Assembly: GCA_040756995.1 (NCBI GenBank)
Contig: JBFLYK010000011.1
Span: 92,575-156,574, forward strand
Reading direction: 5' to 3'
DNA: 64,000 bases
Source of the DNA: BP-133 sp040756995
GTDB taxonomy: Bacteria > Actinomycetota > Acidimicrobiia > IMCC26256 > BP-133
How positions within the stretch are numbered: position 1 is the stretch's first letter; every line of letters begins with the position of its first letter. Under the pieces are notes generated by a model that ran no database searches, was not told the origin of the DNA, and saw only the letters and a program-made list of their open reading frames with translations. The translations under genes were made by a program, and so were the position numbers. Positions 47,117-55,501 of the stretch are shown in pieces.

Positions 47117-48475
47117 TTATTCGGCGGCGTCGGCCAGCGATTCGGAGAGCGCCGGGTGAACGAGGACCGAATCGACCAGGTCGGCAACCCTCAAGTTGCA
47201 AGTCACCGCCAGGGCGAGCACCGATATGAGCTCGGCCGCCCCCCGGCCGACGATCGAGCCACCGAGGACGACGCCGGTGGCGGGATCGGAGACGATCTTG
47301 ACGAAGCCGCGGGGGTCACCTTCGATTAGAGCCTTGGCGTTGGCCGAGAACGGCACCTTGGTCACCCGCAGTTTGCGGCCCTCGGCGAAGGCCTCGGCTT
47401 CGGCCACACCGACATCGGCGATCTCCGGTTCGGTGAAGATGGCCGACGCCGCCTTCTCGTAGTCGAGATGGCGGTGGCTGCGGGTGTGGAGGCCCATCAC
47501 GTGCTCGGCGATCTTGCGGCCCTGCATCGAGGCCACCGACGACAGCGGCAGTTTCCCGGACAGGTCACCGGCCACGTAGATGTGCGGCACGTTCGACTGG
47601 AGGTGGTGGTTGACGGGGACGTAGCCGCCGGCGTCGGCATTCACCCCGGCGGCGTCGAGCCCGAGCCCGTCACTGTTGGGGATCGACCCGATGGCCAGCA
47701 CGGCGTGCGTGCCCGTCGCCACCCGCCCGTCGTCGCACAGCACCTTCAGCGACGACCCGTCGACCTCGATTCCCGCCGCCCGGGCGCCCTTGTAGAGCCG
47801 CACCCCCCGGCGGAGGAACTCGGCCTCCAGCGCCGCGGCCACCTCCGGATCCTTGCCGGGGAGCACCTGCTGGCGGGAGACGATGAGCGTCACCTCGGAG
47901 CCGAGCGAGCGGAACATGTGGGTGAACTCCACGCCCGTCACGCCGGAGCCGATGACGACGAGGTGGTCGGGGATCTCCTTCGGGGGGTAGGCCTGGCGGG
48001 TGGTGAGCACCCGCTCGCCGTCGATCTCCGCCCAGTCGGGGATGCGGGGGCGGGAGCCGGTGGCCAGGAGGATGGCGTCGGCCTCGATCTCCTCCACTCC
48101 GTCGGCCGTCTCGGCGATGACCTCGTGGGGACCCTTCAGCCGGCCCGTTCCCCGGATCATGCGGACCCCCTGCGACTCCAGCAGGTCGCAGATCGAGTGG
48201 TGCAGCCTCTGCTCGATGCCGGCGATGCGGGTCCGCAGGGCGTCGAGGTCGAGACGGCCTTCGGCGGCCAGGCCCATGACCTCGGCCCGGTGCAGCTCGG
48301 ACAGGAACCCGCCGGTGGCGATCATCGCCTTCGAAGGAACGCAGTCCCACAGGTGGGCGGCGCCGCCGACGAGATCGCGCTCGATCAGCGTGACCTGCGC
48401 CCCGAGGCGGGCGGCAACGGTGGCGGCCGTGTTGCCCCCCGGCCCCCCGCCGACGATGACGAAGCGAACGCTCAT
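47117..48475 (-). CDS. LpdA-like NAD(P)H flavoprotein oxidoreductase without redox disulfide
   Basis: 452 residues from ATG 48475. FAD site FVIVGGGPGGNTAATVAARL; the active-site block is GGAAHLWDCVPSKAM, where true lipoamide dehydrogenases have GGTCLNxGCxPSK, so only one of the two Cys is kept. NAD site LVVIGSGVTGVEFTHMFRSL; second FAD motif IYVAGDLSGKLPL; dimerisation domain with NLRVADLVDSVLVHPALSES. This is the pattern of mycobacterial LpdA (Rv3303c), an NAD(P)H:quinone reductase. The homopolymer tract and N gap lie just upstream. Confidence 0.85.
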   Translation of the reverse strand: MSVRFVIVGGGPGGNTAATVAARLGAQVTLIERDLVGGAAHLWDCVPSKAMIATGGFLSELHRAEVMGLAAEGRLDLDALRTRIAGIEQRLHHSICDLLESQGVRMIRGTGRLKGPHEVIAETADGVEEIEADAILLATGSRPRIPDWAEIDGERVLTTRQAYPPKEIPDHLVVIGSGVTGVEFTHMFRSLGSEVTLIVSRQQVLPGKDPEVAAALEAEFLRRGVRLYKGARAAGIEVDGSSLKVLCDDGRVATGTHAVLAIGSIPNSDGLGLDAAGVNADAGGYVPVNHHLQSNVPHIYVAGDLSGKLPLSSVASMQGRKIAEHVMGLHTRSHRHLDYEKAASAIFTEPEIADVGVAEAEAFAEGRKLRVTKVPFSANAKALIEGDPRGFVKIVSDPATGVVLGGSIVGRGAAELISVLALAVTCNLRVADLVDSVLVHPALSESLADAAE

Positions 48476-48490
48476 GCCGGGAAAGGCTAA

Positions 48491-48580
48491 ACGGCCGGGG
48501 GGGGGGGGGGGGGGCCCCCCCCCCCCGGGGGGGCGGGGGGCCCGGGGGGGGGCCCCCCCCCGCCCCCACCNNNNNNNNNN
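48491..48580. other. G/C homopolymer tract and 10-N assembly gap
   Basis: Positions 48491-48570 are almost only runs of G and C, and 48571-48580 are N. The run pattern looks like a sequencing or assembly artefact at a hard-to-read hairpin repeat; family B copy 2 resumes at once after the gap. True spacing here is unknown. Confidence 0.9.
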
Positions 48581-48669
48581 CAGGGGCCCCACGCTCCGGA
48601 GGAGGGCCGGAGGCCCGGGGCGGCGAAGCCGCCAGGAACATCCGTTAGCGCCGCCCGCGGCGCTAACGG
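48581..48669. repeat. Repeat family B copy 2 with stop-codon hairpin
   Basis: 48581-48637 repeats the 18942 element with two or three differences. It is followed by CCGTTAGCGCCGC / GCGGCGCTAACGG (48642-48669), a perfect 13-bp stem with a 2-nt loop that includes the stop codon of the hydratase gene. The left part of the element may lie in the gap. Confidence 0.8.
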
Positions 48670-49433
48670 CCCGAGAACCGGGCCTTCCCGGGGCCGTTTT
48701 CGAAAAAGCTCTTGATGCCCACCTCGGCGTCTTCGGTGGCGATCACCTGCCGGAAGAGCGTCTTCTCCAGGTCCAACCCTTCGGCCAGGGATCCGTCGAG
48801 GCCGCCGTCGACGGCCCGCTTCGACAGGCCCATGGCCACCACCGCGCCCGAGGCGAAGGACCCGGCCCACTCCAGCGCGGCGTCGAGGTAGCCCTCGACC
48901 GGGACGACCCGGTCCACCAGGCCGATGGCCAGGGCCTCGTCGGCCCGCACGTGGCGACCCGTCCAGATCATCTCCTTGGCCTTGGCCGGGCCGATGAGGC
49001 GGGCCAGCCGCTGGGTGCCGCCGGCGCCGGGAAAGACGCCGAGCTGTATCTCGGGCACCCCGAGGCGGGCGTTCTCCGACGCCAGCCGCAGGTCGCAGGC
49101 CAGCGCCGCCTCCAGGCCGCCGCCGAGGGCGAACCCCGACACGGCGGCGATGACCGGACGGGGAATGGCGCCGAGCCCGTCGTAGGCCCGCCGGAAATTG
49201 TCGATGAGCGGGGCGTCGCTCTCCAGCAGCTGGCTGATCTCGGCGCCGGCGGCGAAGACCTTCTCCGTGCCGGTGACGACGACGGCCTTGAGGTCCGCAT
49301 CGTCGGCCAGGGCGGCGACGTGGTCGGCCAGCTCCCCGAGGAGCTCGGCCGACAGGGCGTTCATCGGCGGGCGGTTGAAGCGGATGAGCTCGACGCCGTT
49401 GTCCCGGCGTTCGGCGGTGATGAATTCGGCCAT
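48663..49433 (-). CDS. Enoyl-CoA hydratase/isomerase family protein
   Basis: 256 residues from MAEFITAERRDNG. Crotonase blocks: FNRPPMNALSAEL, KVFAAGAEISQLLE (oxyanion hole), SGFALGGGLEAALACDLRLA and ENARLGVPEIQLGVFPGAGG with catalytic-type Glu, then PAKAKEMIWTGRHV. It would hydrate 2-enoyl-CoA in fatty-acid breakdown or a related pathway. It starts 10 bp after the MeaB-like gene, so they are cotranscribed. Confidence 0.92.
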   Translation of the reverse strand: MAEFITAERRDNGVELIRFNRPPMNALSAELLGELADHVAALADDADLKAVVVTGTEKVFAAGAEISQLLESDAPLIDNFRRAYDGLGAIPRPVIAAVSGFALGGGLEAALACDLRLASENARLGVPEIQLGVFPGAGGTQRLARLIGPAKAKEMIWTGRHVRADEALAIGLVDRVVPVEGYLDAALEWAGSFASGAVVAMGLSKRAVDGGLDGSLAEGLDLEKTLFRQVIATEDAEVGIKSFFENGPGKARFSGR

Positions 49434-49443
49434 GACCGAGACG

Positions 49444-50397
49444 CTAAGACAGCGTCTCGGTGAGCAGCGACTCGGCGGCGGTGTAGGGGTCGACCTCCCG
49501 GGCCTCGACCGAGCGGGCCAGCTCGTCGAAGCGGTCACCGGTGCAGACCTGGCCGGCCCGTTCGTAGAGGCGCTCGACGACGATCGCCTTCAGCTCGTCG
49601 CGAATCCGCTTGGTGCGCCGGGCGGCCAGTCGGCCGTCGCTCCCCAGGAAGGCCCGGTGGGAGTTGATCGCCTCCCACAGCTCCTCGAAGCCCTCACCCC
49701 GGGAGGCGACGGTCTTGACGATGGGCGGGCGCCAGTCGGAGTCGAGCGACAGGTCGAGCATGAACTCCAGGTCGCGCACGGTCTCGGCCGCGCCGTCCCG
49801 GTCCGCCTTGTTGACCACGAAGAGGTCGGCGATCTCCAACAACCCCGCCTTGGCCGCCTGGACGGCGTCGCCCCAGCCGGGGTTGACCACCACCATGGTG
49901 GTGTCGGCCGCTCCCGCCACCTCGATCTCGACCTGGCCGACGCCCACGGTCTCGATCAGCACCCACGGCTTGCCGGCGGCGTCGAGCACCCGCACGGCCT
50001 GCGGCGTGGCCAGCGAGAGCCCGCCGAGATGGCCGCGGGTGGCCATCGACCGGATGAACACGCCGGGGTCGGTGGCGTGGTCCTGCATGCGGACCCGGTC
50101 GCCGAGGATGGCTCCGCCGGAGAACGGGCTCGACGGGTCGATGGCCAGCACGCCGACCTCGACATCCTCCTTGCGGATCCGGCTGATCAGCTTGTCGGTG
50201 AGCGTCGACTTGCCGGCCCCCGGGGCGCCGGTGATCCCGACGGTGTAGGCCTCACCGGTGTGGGGATAGAGCTTGGCGATGGCGGCGTGGGCGGCGTCAC
50301 CGCCCTGCTCCACCATCGAGATCAGCCGGGCGATCGAGGCGCGTTCGCCGGCCAGGGCGCCTTCGACCAGCGCCTCCGGGTCGTACGTCCTCGCCAA
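49444..50397 (-). CDS. meaB: MeaB/ArgK-type GTPase, methylmalonyl-CoA mutase chaperone
   Basis: 317 residues. P-loop GITGAPGAGKSTLTDKL, DPSSPFSGGAILGDRVRM (switch I), ETVGVGQVEIEVAGAADTTM (switch II) and NKADRDGA are the G3E family motifs of MeaB. It gates and repairs B12-dependent acyl-CoA mutases; no mutase gene is in the window. It lies in an operon with an enoyl-CoA hydratase, fitting acyl-CoA catabolism. Confidence 0.93.
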   Translation of the reverse strand: MARTYDPEALVEGALAGERASIARLISMVEQGGDAAHAAIAKLYPHTGEAYTVGITGAPGAGKSTLTDKLISRIRKEDVEVGVLAIDPSSPFSGGAILGDRVRMQDHATDPGVFIRSMATRGHLGGLSLATPQAVRVLDAAGKPWVLIETVGVGQVEIEVAGAADTTMVVVNPGWGDAVQAAKAGLLEIADLFVVNKADRDGAAETVRDLEFMLDLSLDSDWRPPIVKTVASRGEGFEELWEAINSHRAFLGSDGRLAARRTKRIRDELKAIVVERLYERAGQVCTGDRFDELARSVEAREVDPYTAAESLLTETLS

Positions 50398-50408
50398 GCG
50401 TCAGCCTG

Positions 50409-50630
50409 TCAGACGGCTTCGACGGCGGTGACGCCGGGGACACGATCCTTGAGGATGCGCTCCACGCCGCCCTTGAGGGTGAGCCAGGAGATCGAGCACG
50501 AGTCGCAGGCGCCGGACAGCTTCACCTGAACGACCCCGTCCTCGTTGACGCCGACGAGCTCGATGTCGCCGCCGTCCATCTGCAGGGCGGGCCGGATGGC
50601 GTCGATGGCCTCGACGATGGCTGCTTCCAT
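50409..50630 (-). CDS. NifU-like Fe-S scaffold domain protein
   Basis: 73 residues from ATG 50630. IRPALQMDGGDIELVGVNED and GACDSCSISWLTLKGGVERI (Cys42, Cys45) are the NifU C-terminal/NfuA domain, full length for stand-alone forms. It carries or transfers Fe-S clusters. It is 11 bp upstream of the MeaB gene. Confidence 0.93.
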   Translation of the reverse strand: MEAAIVEAIDAIRPALQMDGGDIELVGVNEDGVVQVKLSGACDSCSISWLTLKGGVERILKDRVPGVTAVEAV

Positions 50631-50657
50631 ACCGGTCAATGTACCGCCGGGCAGCGG

Positions 50658-51932
50658 TTAAACGGTCACCCGGGTGACATCGGCGCCGAGGGCGGCCAGC
50701 GACCCCGGAAGGTCGCGGTAGCCCCGGTCGACGTGGACGACGTCGTGGACCTCGGTCTGGCCGTCGGCGGCCAGCCCGGCCAGGACCAACGCCGCTCCGG
50801 CCCGCACGTCGGTGGCCCGCACCGGACAGCCTGACAGCCGTTCCACGCCCCGCACGACGGCGTGGCGGCCCTCGGTCCGGATGTCGGCGCCCATCCGGCA
50901 CAGCTCGGCCACGAAGCCGAAGCGGCCGTCGAAGAGGTTCTCGGTGATGATGGCGCTCCCGGAGCTGACGGCGGCCAGCGACACGGCCGTGGGCATGAAG
51001 TCGGTGGCGAACCCGGGGTGGGGCAGGGTGGCGATGTCGACGGCCTTGAGACGACCCCGCGTGTAGGCCCAGATGCCGTCGGCGGTGGGCGACACCTTCA
51101 TCCCCATGGCGCCCAGCTTCAGCGTCAGCATTTCGATGTGCTCCAGCCGGGGGCCGATGAGCGAGATCTCGCCGCCGGCGATGCCGCAGGCCATGAGCAG
51201 CGTGCCGGCCTCGATCCGGTCGGCCATGAGCTCGGCCTCGACGGGGACGAGCTCGTCGACGCCGTCGATCTCGATCGTCGAGGTGCCGGCGCCTGTGATC
51301 TGCGCCCCCATGCGGGTGAGGTACGTCGACAGGGCGGTGATCTCCGGCTCGCGGGCGGCGTTGTCGATGACCGTGCGGCCCTTGGCCAGCACGGCGGCCG
51401 TCATCAGGTTCTCCGTCGCCCCGACGCTCGGGAACTCGAGCACGATCCGGGCGCCCTTGAGGACCGACGCTCTCGCCTCGATGAAGCCGTGGGCGATGCG
51501 GGCCTCGGCGCCCATGGCCTCGAGGCCCCGGATGTGCATGTCGAGGCGGCGGCTGCCGATGGCGTCGCCGCCGGGGAGGGCGACCCGGGCCGAGCCGCAG
51601 CGGCCGAGCAGCGGGCCGAGGACGTTGACCGAGGCCCGCATCCTCGACACCAGCTCGTAGGGCGCCTCCGGCACCAGCTCGGCGCTGGTGTCGACCTGGA
51701 GGCTTTCAGGCCCGATCCACTCGACCCGCGCCCCGAGCGCCCGCATCACCTCGATCATCACGTGGGCGTCGAGGACGGGAGGCATGTTGTGGAACACCGA
51801 GACGCCGGGGGCGAGGATCGCCGCCGCGAGCTGCTTCAGCCCCGAGTTCTTGGTCGCCCCCGAGACCTTGATCTCCCCCTCGAGCGGCCCGCTCGGCCGG
51901 ACGAGAAAGTATTCGCCGTTCGACTCAGCCAT
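50658..51932 (-). CDS. murA: UDP-N-acetylglucosamine 1-carboxyvinyltransferase, Asp-type
   Basis: 424 residues from ATG 51932. MurA blocks: EGEIKVSGATKNSGLKQLAA (Lys/Asn pair), RMRASVNVLGPLLGR, and GGDAIGSRRLDMHIRGLEAM, where most MurA have GGCAIGxR. Asp123 thus replaces the catalytic/fosfomycin-target Cys, as in Mycobacterium MurA. C-terminal TDFMPTAVSLAA matches the P-loop-like lid. It commits UDP-GlcNAc to peptidoglycan. Nothing else unusual. Confidence 0.95.
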   Translation of the reverse strand: MAESNGEYFLVRPSGPLEGEIKVSGATKNSGLKQLAAAILAPGVSVFHNMPPVLDAHVMIEVMRALGARVEWIGPESLQVDTSAELVPEAPYELVSRMRASVNVLGPLLGRCGSARVALPGGDAIGSRRLDMHIRGLEAMGAEARIAHGFIEARASVLKGARIVLEFPSVGATENLMTAAVLAKGRTVIDNAAREPEITALSTYLTRMGAQITGAGTSTIEIDGVDELVPVEAELMADRIEAGTLLMACGIAGGEISLIGPRLEHIEMLTLKLGAMGMKVSPTADGIWAYTRGRLKAVDIATLPHPGFATDFMPTAVSLAAVSSGSAIITENLFDGRFGFVAELCRMGADIRTEGRHAVVRGVERLSGCPVRATDVRAGAALVLAGLAADGQTEVHDVVHVDRGYRDLPGSLAALGADVTRVTV

Positions 51933-51976
51933 TGCCGGCCACTGTACGACCGGTTCCCTGAGAAGCGTGCGATCCG

Positions 51977-52828
51977 TCAGGCGTTCTTGTAAACCGGGGT
52001 TCGCTTCTCCAGGTTGGCCTTCATCGCTTCGAGGAAGTCGGCGGAGCGGATGCACTCCGCCTGGCCGACGGCCGCCTCCCGGAGCCCTTCGCCGAGCGAC
52101 TGGTGGTAGGCCTGGTCGATCGCCCGCTTGGAGCCCCGTACGGCGATCGGCGGCTGGCCGGCGATACGTTCCGCCAGTTCGGTGGCGGCCTGCTCGAGCT
52201 CAGCCTCATCCACCAGGCGGTTGACGAGCCCGATGCGCAGCGCCTCCTCGGCGTCGATGACGTCGCCGGTGAAGATCAGCTCCTTGGCCTTGGCCGGGCC
52301 GACGATGCGGGGCAGCCAGTAGGTGCCGCCGAGATCGGGCAGCAGCCCGTACTTGTGCTCCGGCAGGCCGAGCTTCGTGCCGCGGGCGACGATGCGGAGG
52401 TCGCAGGCCAGGGCCAGCTGCATGCCGCCGCCGAGGGCGTAGCCCCGGATGGCGGCGATGGTGGGGTACGGCGCGTCGGCCAGCCAGGTGTAGGCCTCCT
52501 GGATGTCGGTGATCCGGGTGACCAGCTTGTCCTCCATCGCCCGGCTGGAGGACTGGCTTCCGGCCTGCGCCGCCCCGCTGCCCTTGCCGGCTTCGGAGAA
52601 CAGGCCTCCGCCTCCGCCGGAGAGCAGGTGTTCGACGTCGATGCCGCTGGAGAACGCCCGGCCCTCCCCCATGACCACCAGGCAGCGGAGGCTGGCGTCG
52701 TCGCCCAGCGACTCGCCGAGCTTGGCCAGTTCCTGCCACATCTCGATCGTCATGGCGTTGAGCCGCTCGGGCCGGGTGAGCCGCAGCCACCCGACGGCGC
52801 CGACCTGCTCGTACGAGATCGTCTGCAT
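51977..52828 (-). CDS. Enoyl-CoA hydratase/isomerase family protein
   Basis: 283 residues from ATG 52828. RLTRPERLNAMTIEMWQEL, RAFSSGIDVEHLLSG, IRGYALGGGMQLALACDLRI and GLPEHKYGLLPDLGGTYWLP with the catalytic Asp of isomerase-type members. A Gly/Ser-rich loop (residues ~75-98, GGGGGLFSEAGKGSGAAQAG) is an insertion relative to typical crotonases. It is distinct from the 48663 paralog. Substrate unknown. Confidence 0.9.
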   Translation of the reverse strand: MQTISYEQVGAVGWLRLTRPERLNAMTIEMWQELAKLGESLGDDASLRCLVVMGEGRAFSSGIDVEHLLSGGGGGLFSEAGKGSGAAQAGSQSSSRAMEDKLVTRITDIQEAYTWLADAPYPTIAAIRGYALGGGMQLALACDLRIVARGTKLGLPEHKYGLLPDLGGTYWLPRIVGPAKAKELIFTGDVIDAEEALRIGLVNRLVDEAELEQAATELAERIAGQPPIAVRGSKRAIDQAYHQSLGEGLREAAVGQAECIRSADFLEAMKANLEKRTPVYKNA

Positions 52829-52839
52829 GGCGGCCGAGA

Positions 52840-53487
52840 CTAAGTCAGGCCCGTGACCCACGCCACCGAAGCGGCCGCGACTTCGGCCATGACGGCCGCT
52901 TCGCCCTGGCCGCCGAGCGATTTCGGCACCCGGAAGCCGTGGTCGCCGCCGGCCAGCCAGTGGAACTCGACCGGCCCCGGGATGGTGGCGGCCCACTTCT
53001 CGAGATCCTCCTTGCCGGCCAGCGCGTCCCGGTCACCGGAGAGGAACAGCACCGGCACCCGGAGTCTCGGAAAGTGCTCGACCCGGAGGTTGTCGGGCCT
53101 CCCGGCCGGATGCAGCGGATAGCCCTGGAGGAGGAGGCCCAACGCCGGCTGCGGGTCGTCCGGGTCGCCGACGGCCAGGGAGCAGTACCGCCCGCCCATC
53201 GACCTTCCCCCGAGGACGAGCCGCTCGGGCGGGAGGCCGGTGCGCTCGGCCAGTTCGGCGGCCGCGTCCCGCACCGCCTGCAGCAGCACCGGCGGGCGGT
53301 CCGGCGCCTTCCGGCCCGCCGCCCGATACGGAAAATCGAAGCGCAGTGACGGGATGCCGGCCGCGGCCAGCGCCTTGGCCGTGGCCACCAGCGGCTTGGC
53401 GTTTCGGTCGGCGCCCGCCCCATGGGCCAGGAGGACGGCCCGATCCGCCCGGCGCCGACCGCCGCCCGGCTCGAAATCGGCGTTCAC
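52840..53487 (-). CDS. Alpha/beta hydrolase of the KANL3/Tex30-like type
   Basis: 215 residues. VLLAHGAGADRNAK (oxyanion loop), nucleophile elbow GGRSMGGRYCS, LLLQGYPLHPAGRPDNLRVE, acid SGDRDALAG and His in GGDHGF. The HGAG...GRSMGG...GYPLHP set defines this small hydrolase family. Substrate unknown. Confidence 0.85.
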   Translation of the reverse strand: MNADFEPGGGRRRADRAVLLAHGAGADRNAKPLVATAKALAAAGIPSLRFDFPYRAAGRKAPDRPPVLLQAVRDAAAELAERTGLPPERLVLGGRSMGGRYCSLAVGDPDDPQPALGLLLQGYPLHPAGRPDNLRVEHFPRLRVPVLFLSGDRDALAGKEDLEKWAATIPGPVEFHWLAGGDHGFRVPKSLGGQGEAAVMAEVAAASVAWVTGLT

Positions 53488-53499
53488 GGCTGTTCCCCA

Positions 53500-53554
53500 G
53501 CGCGACCGGTCGCGCCCGGGGCCCTATAGGGGCCTCCAGCGCGACCGGTCGCGC
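53500..53554. repeat. Two copies of the 16-bp palindrome GCGCGACCGGTCGCGC
   Basis: Perfect palindromes at 53500-53515 and 53539-53554, each preceded by CCA, 39 bp apart, between the S9 peptidase stop and the hydrolase start, both on the minus strand. They could be operator sites or part of a hairpin terminator. Confidence 0.6.
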
Positions 53555-53596
53555 TCCGGCCCATGTGGGAGCGGCGAGATGGATGGAACTCGATGG

Positions 53597-55429
53597 TCAT
53601 CGCTTCAGGATCCAGCGGGTGAGGAACTTTTCGGCCCGTTCCAGTTCGTCGGCGATGGTTTCGGGCCTCGACCAGCCGTGGCCTTCCCCTTCGTAGACGT
53701 GGTACTCGACCGCCGAGCCGGCCCGGCGGAGGGCCTCGACCAGGGCGTCGGCCTGGGCCTTGGGCACGGTGTTGTCCCGATCGCCCTGGAGAACCAGCAG
53801 CGGCACGGTGATCTTGTTGGCGTGGTTCACCGGGGAGCGCTCCCGGTAGAGGGCGGCCGCTTCGGGCAAGGGGCCGACCACCTTGTCGAGGTAGCGGGAC
53901 TCGTAGCGGTGGGTGGTCTCGGCCAGGTCGAACAGGTCGGCGACGCCGTAGCGGTCGACGGCCGCCCGCACCAGACCGGGGTACCGGGCGCAGACCAGCA
54001 GGAGGGTGAACCCCCCGGCGCTGCCGCCGTCGATGGCCACCCGCCCGGCGTCACACCAGCCCGACGCCCCGGCGTGGCGGATGCCGGCGGCCACGTCGGA
54101 TACATCGAGCTCACCCCAGCGCCCGGTGAGCGCCTGGGTGTAGGCCCGCCCGTATCCGGTCGACCCCCGGTAGTTCGGCGCCAGGACCGCCCAACCCCGC
54201 GCCACCCAGAACTGGTGGCGGGGCCACCATGCCGCAGCCGAGGAACCGGTCGGCCCGCCGTGGACGTAGACGATCATCGGCGGTTTCGCTCCCGGGCCGA
54301 GGGCCGAGAACGCCGGCCGGTACAGCAGGCCGTGGACGGTGCAGCCGTCCTCGCCCGTCCAGCTGACCGGCTCGGGCTCGACGGGCCCGGCGGCCACCAG
54401 AGCCCCCGGGGCGCCGGACCCCAGCACCCGCCGGGCGCCCTCCGCCGCCGGGTCGGCGATGACGACCGACGGCGGCGTCACCCCGCCGGAGCGGACGGCG
54501 GCGATGCCCGCCTCGCCCCAGTCGAGGAAGTGGTGCCAGCCCTTGCCGATGGCCCGGGGCTCGCCACGGCGGGACACCACGACCAGCCGGCCGAACCCGC
54601 CCTCGTTGCGGCACAGCGCCACGGCCGACCCGTCCGGGGACCAGACGTAGGACCGTTGCCCCGCGCCCCAGGTCGGTTCGGCATGCTCATAGGGCTCCTC
54701 GAGCAGCGGCTTGGCGTCGGCGCCGTCGGGCCCGCCGACCCAGAGGTTCATCCAGCCGGTGGAGTCGCAGACAAAGGCCAGGGCGCCGCCGCCGGGCGAG
54801 AAGCGGGGTTGCCCGCAGGCGACTCCGGCTCCTCCGGCCACGACCCGCGACTCGCCGGCCGGCGCCAGCCCGTCGACCGGGCGGACGACGATGCGGGAGG
54901 CGTCCCACGGCATGTCGGGGAAGTCCCATTCGTGCCAGGCGAGCCGCCGGCCGTCGGGTGACCAGGCGGGATCGAAGGACCAGTCGGCGCCGGTCGACAC
55001 CCGGACGGGCCACGCCGAGCCGTCGGCCGGGACCACGGCGAGATCACAGTTGTCGTCGCGCTCCAGCACGAAGGCGATGCGCTCCCCGTCGGCGGTGGCG
55101 GCGGGAGCGGCGGCCTCCCCGTCCCGGGAGAGGACCCGCAGCGGCCCGCCGGTGGAGGGCACGGCCACCAGGCGCCCGTCCGGCGCGGCGTAGACGAGAT
55201 CGGCACCGGCCCACGTGAAGCCGCCGAACGGTGCGGCCGGGGCGTCGGCGGTGACCACCACCGGCGGGCCGGAGCCGTCGACCGGCGCCACCACGATGTC
55301 GGATCGACCGCCGACGGTCTCGATCCAGGCCAGGCGCCGGCCGTCGGGTGAGAAGCGGGGGGCGGCCAGGCCCCGGGACCGGGCGACCATGGCGGCGGTG
55401 ACGGCGGGTGCTCGGGAGGAACCCTCCAT
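53597..55429 (-). CDS. S9-family peptidase (acylaminoacyl/prolyl oligopeptidase type)
   Basis: 610 residues. An N-terminal beta-propeller with repeated SPDGRRLAW motifs is followed by an alpha/beta-hydrolase domain: PMIVYVHGGPTGSS, NYRGSTGYGRAYTQAL, nucleophile in DGGSAGGFTLL, Asp in LQGDRDNTVP and His in YEGEGHGW. There is no signal peptide, so it is cytoplasmic. It is a second S9 enzyme 4 kb from the lanthipeptide cluster but on the other strand and outside it. Confidence 0.92.
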   Translation of the reverse strand: MEGSSRAPAVTAAMVARSRGLAAPRFSPDGRRLAWIETVGGRSDIVVAPVDGSGPPVVVTADAPAAPFGGFTWAGADLVYAAPDGRLVAVPSTGGPLRVLSRDGEAAAPAATADGERIAFVLERDDNCDLAVVPADGSAWPVRVSTGADWSFDPAWSPDGRRLAWHEWDFPDMPWDASRIVVRPVDGLAPAGESRVVAGGAGVACGQPRFSPGGGALAFVCDSTGWMNLWVGGPDGADAKPLLEEPYEHAEPTWGAGQRSYVWSPDGSAVALCRNEGGFGRLVVVSRRGEPRAIGKGWHHFLDWGEAGIAAVRSGGVTPPSVVIADPAAEGARRVLGSGAPGALVAAGPVEPEPVSWTGEDGCTVHGLLYRPAFSALGPGAKPPMIVYVHGGPTGSSAAAWWPRHQFWVARGWAVLAPNYRGSTGYGRAYTQALTGRWGELDVSDVAAGIRHAGASGWCDAGRVAIDGGSAGGFTLLLVCARYPGLVRAAVDRYGVADLFDLAETTHRYESRYLDKVVGPLPEAAALYRERSPVNHANKITVPLLVLQGDRDNTVPKAQADALVEALRRAGSAVEYHVYEGEGHGWSRPETIADELERAEKFLTRWILKR

Positions 55430-55501
55430 GGTGGGGGGACGTTATCCCCGACCGGGGGTAGAGTCCGAGCCCCGCGCCCCGACCCCGACGAGGAGGACCA
55501 G

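Noticed and set aside
48487..48870. Open frames reading through the N gap with X residues
   Set aside because: They depend on homopolymer sequence and undetermined bases and are artefacts.
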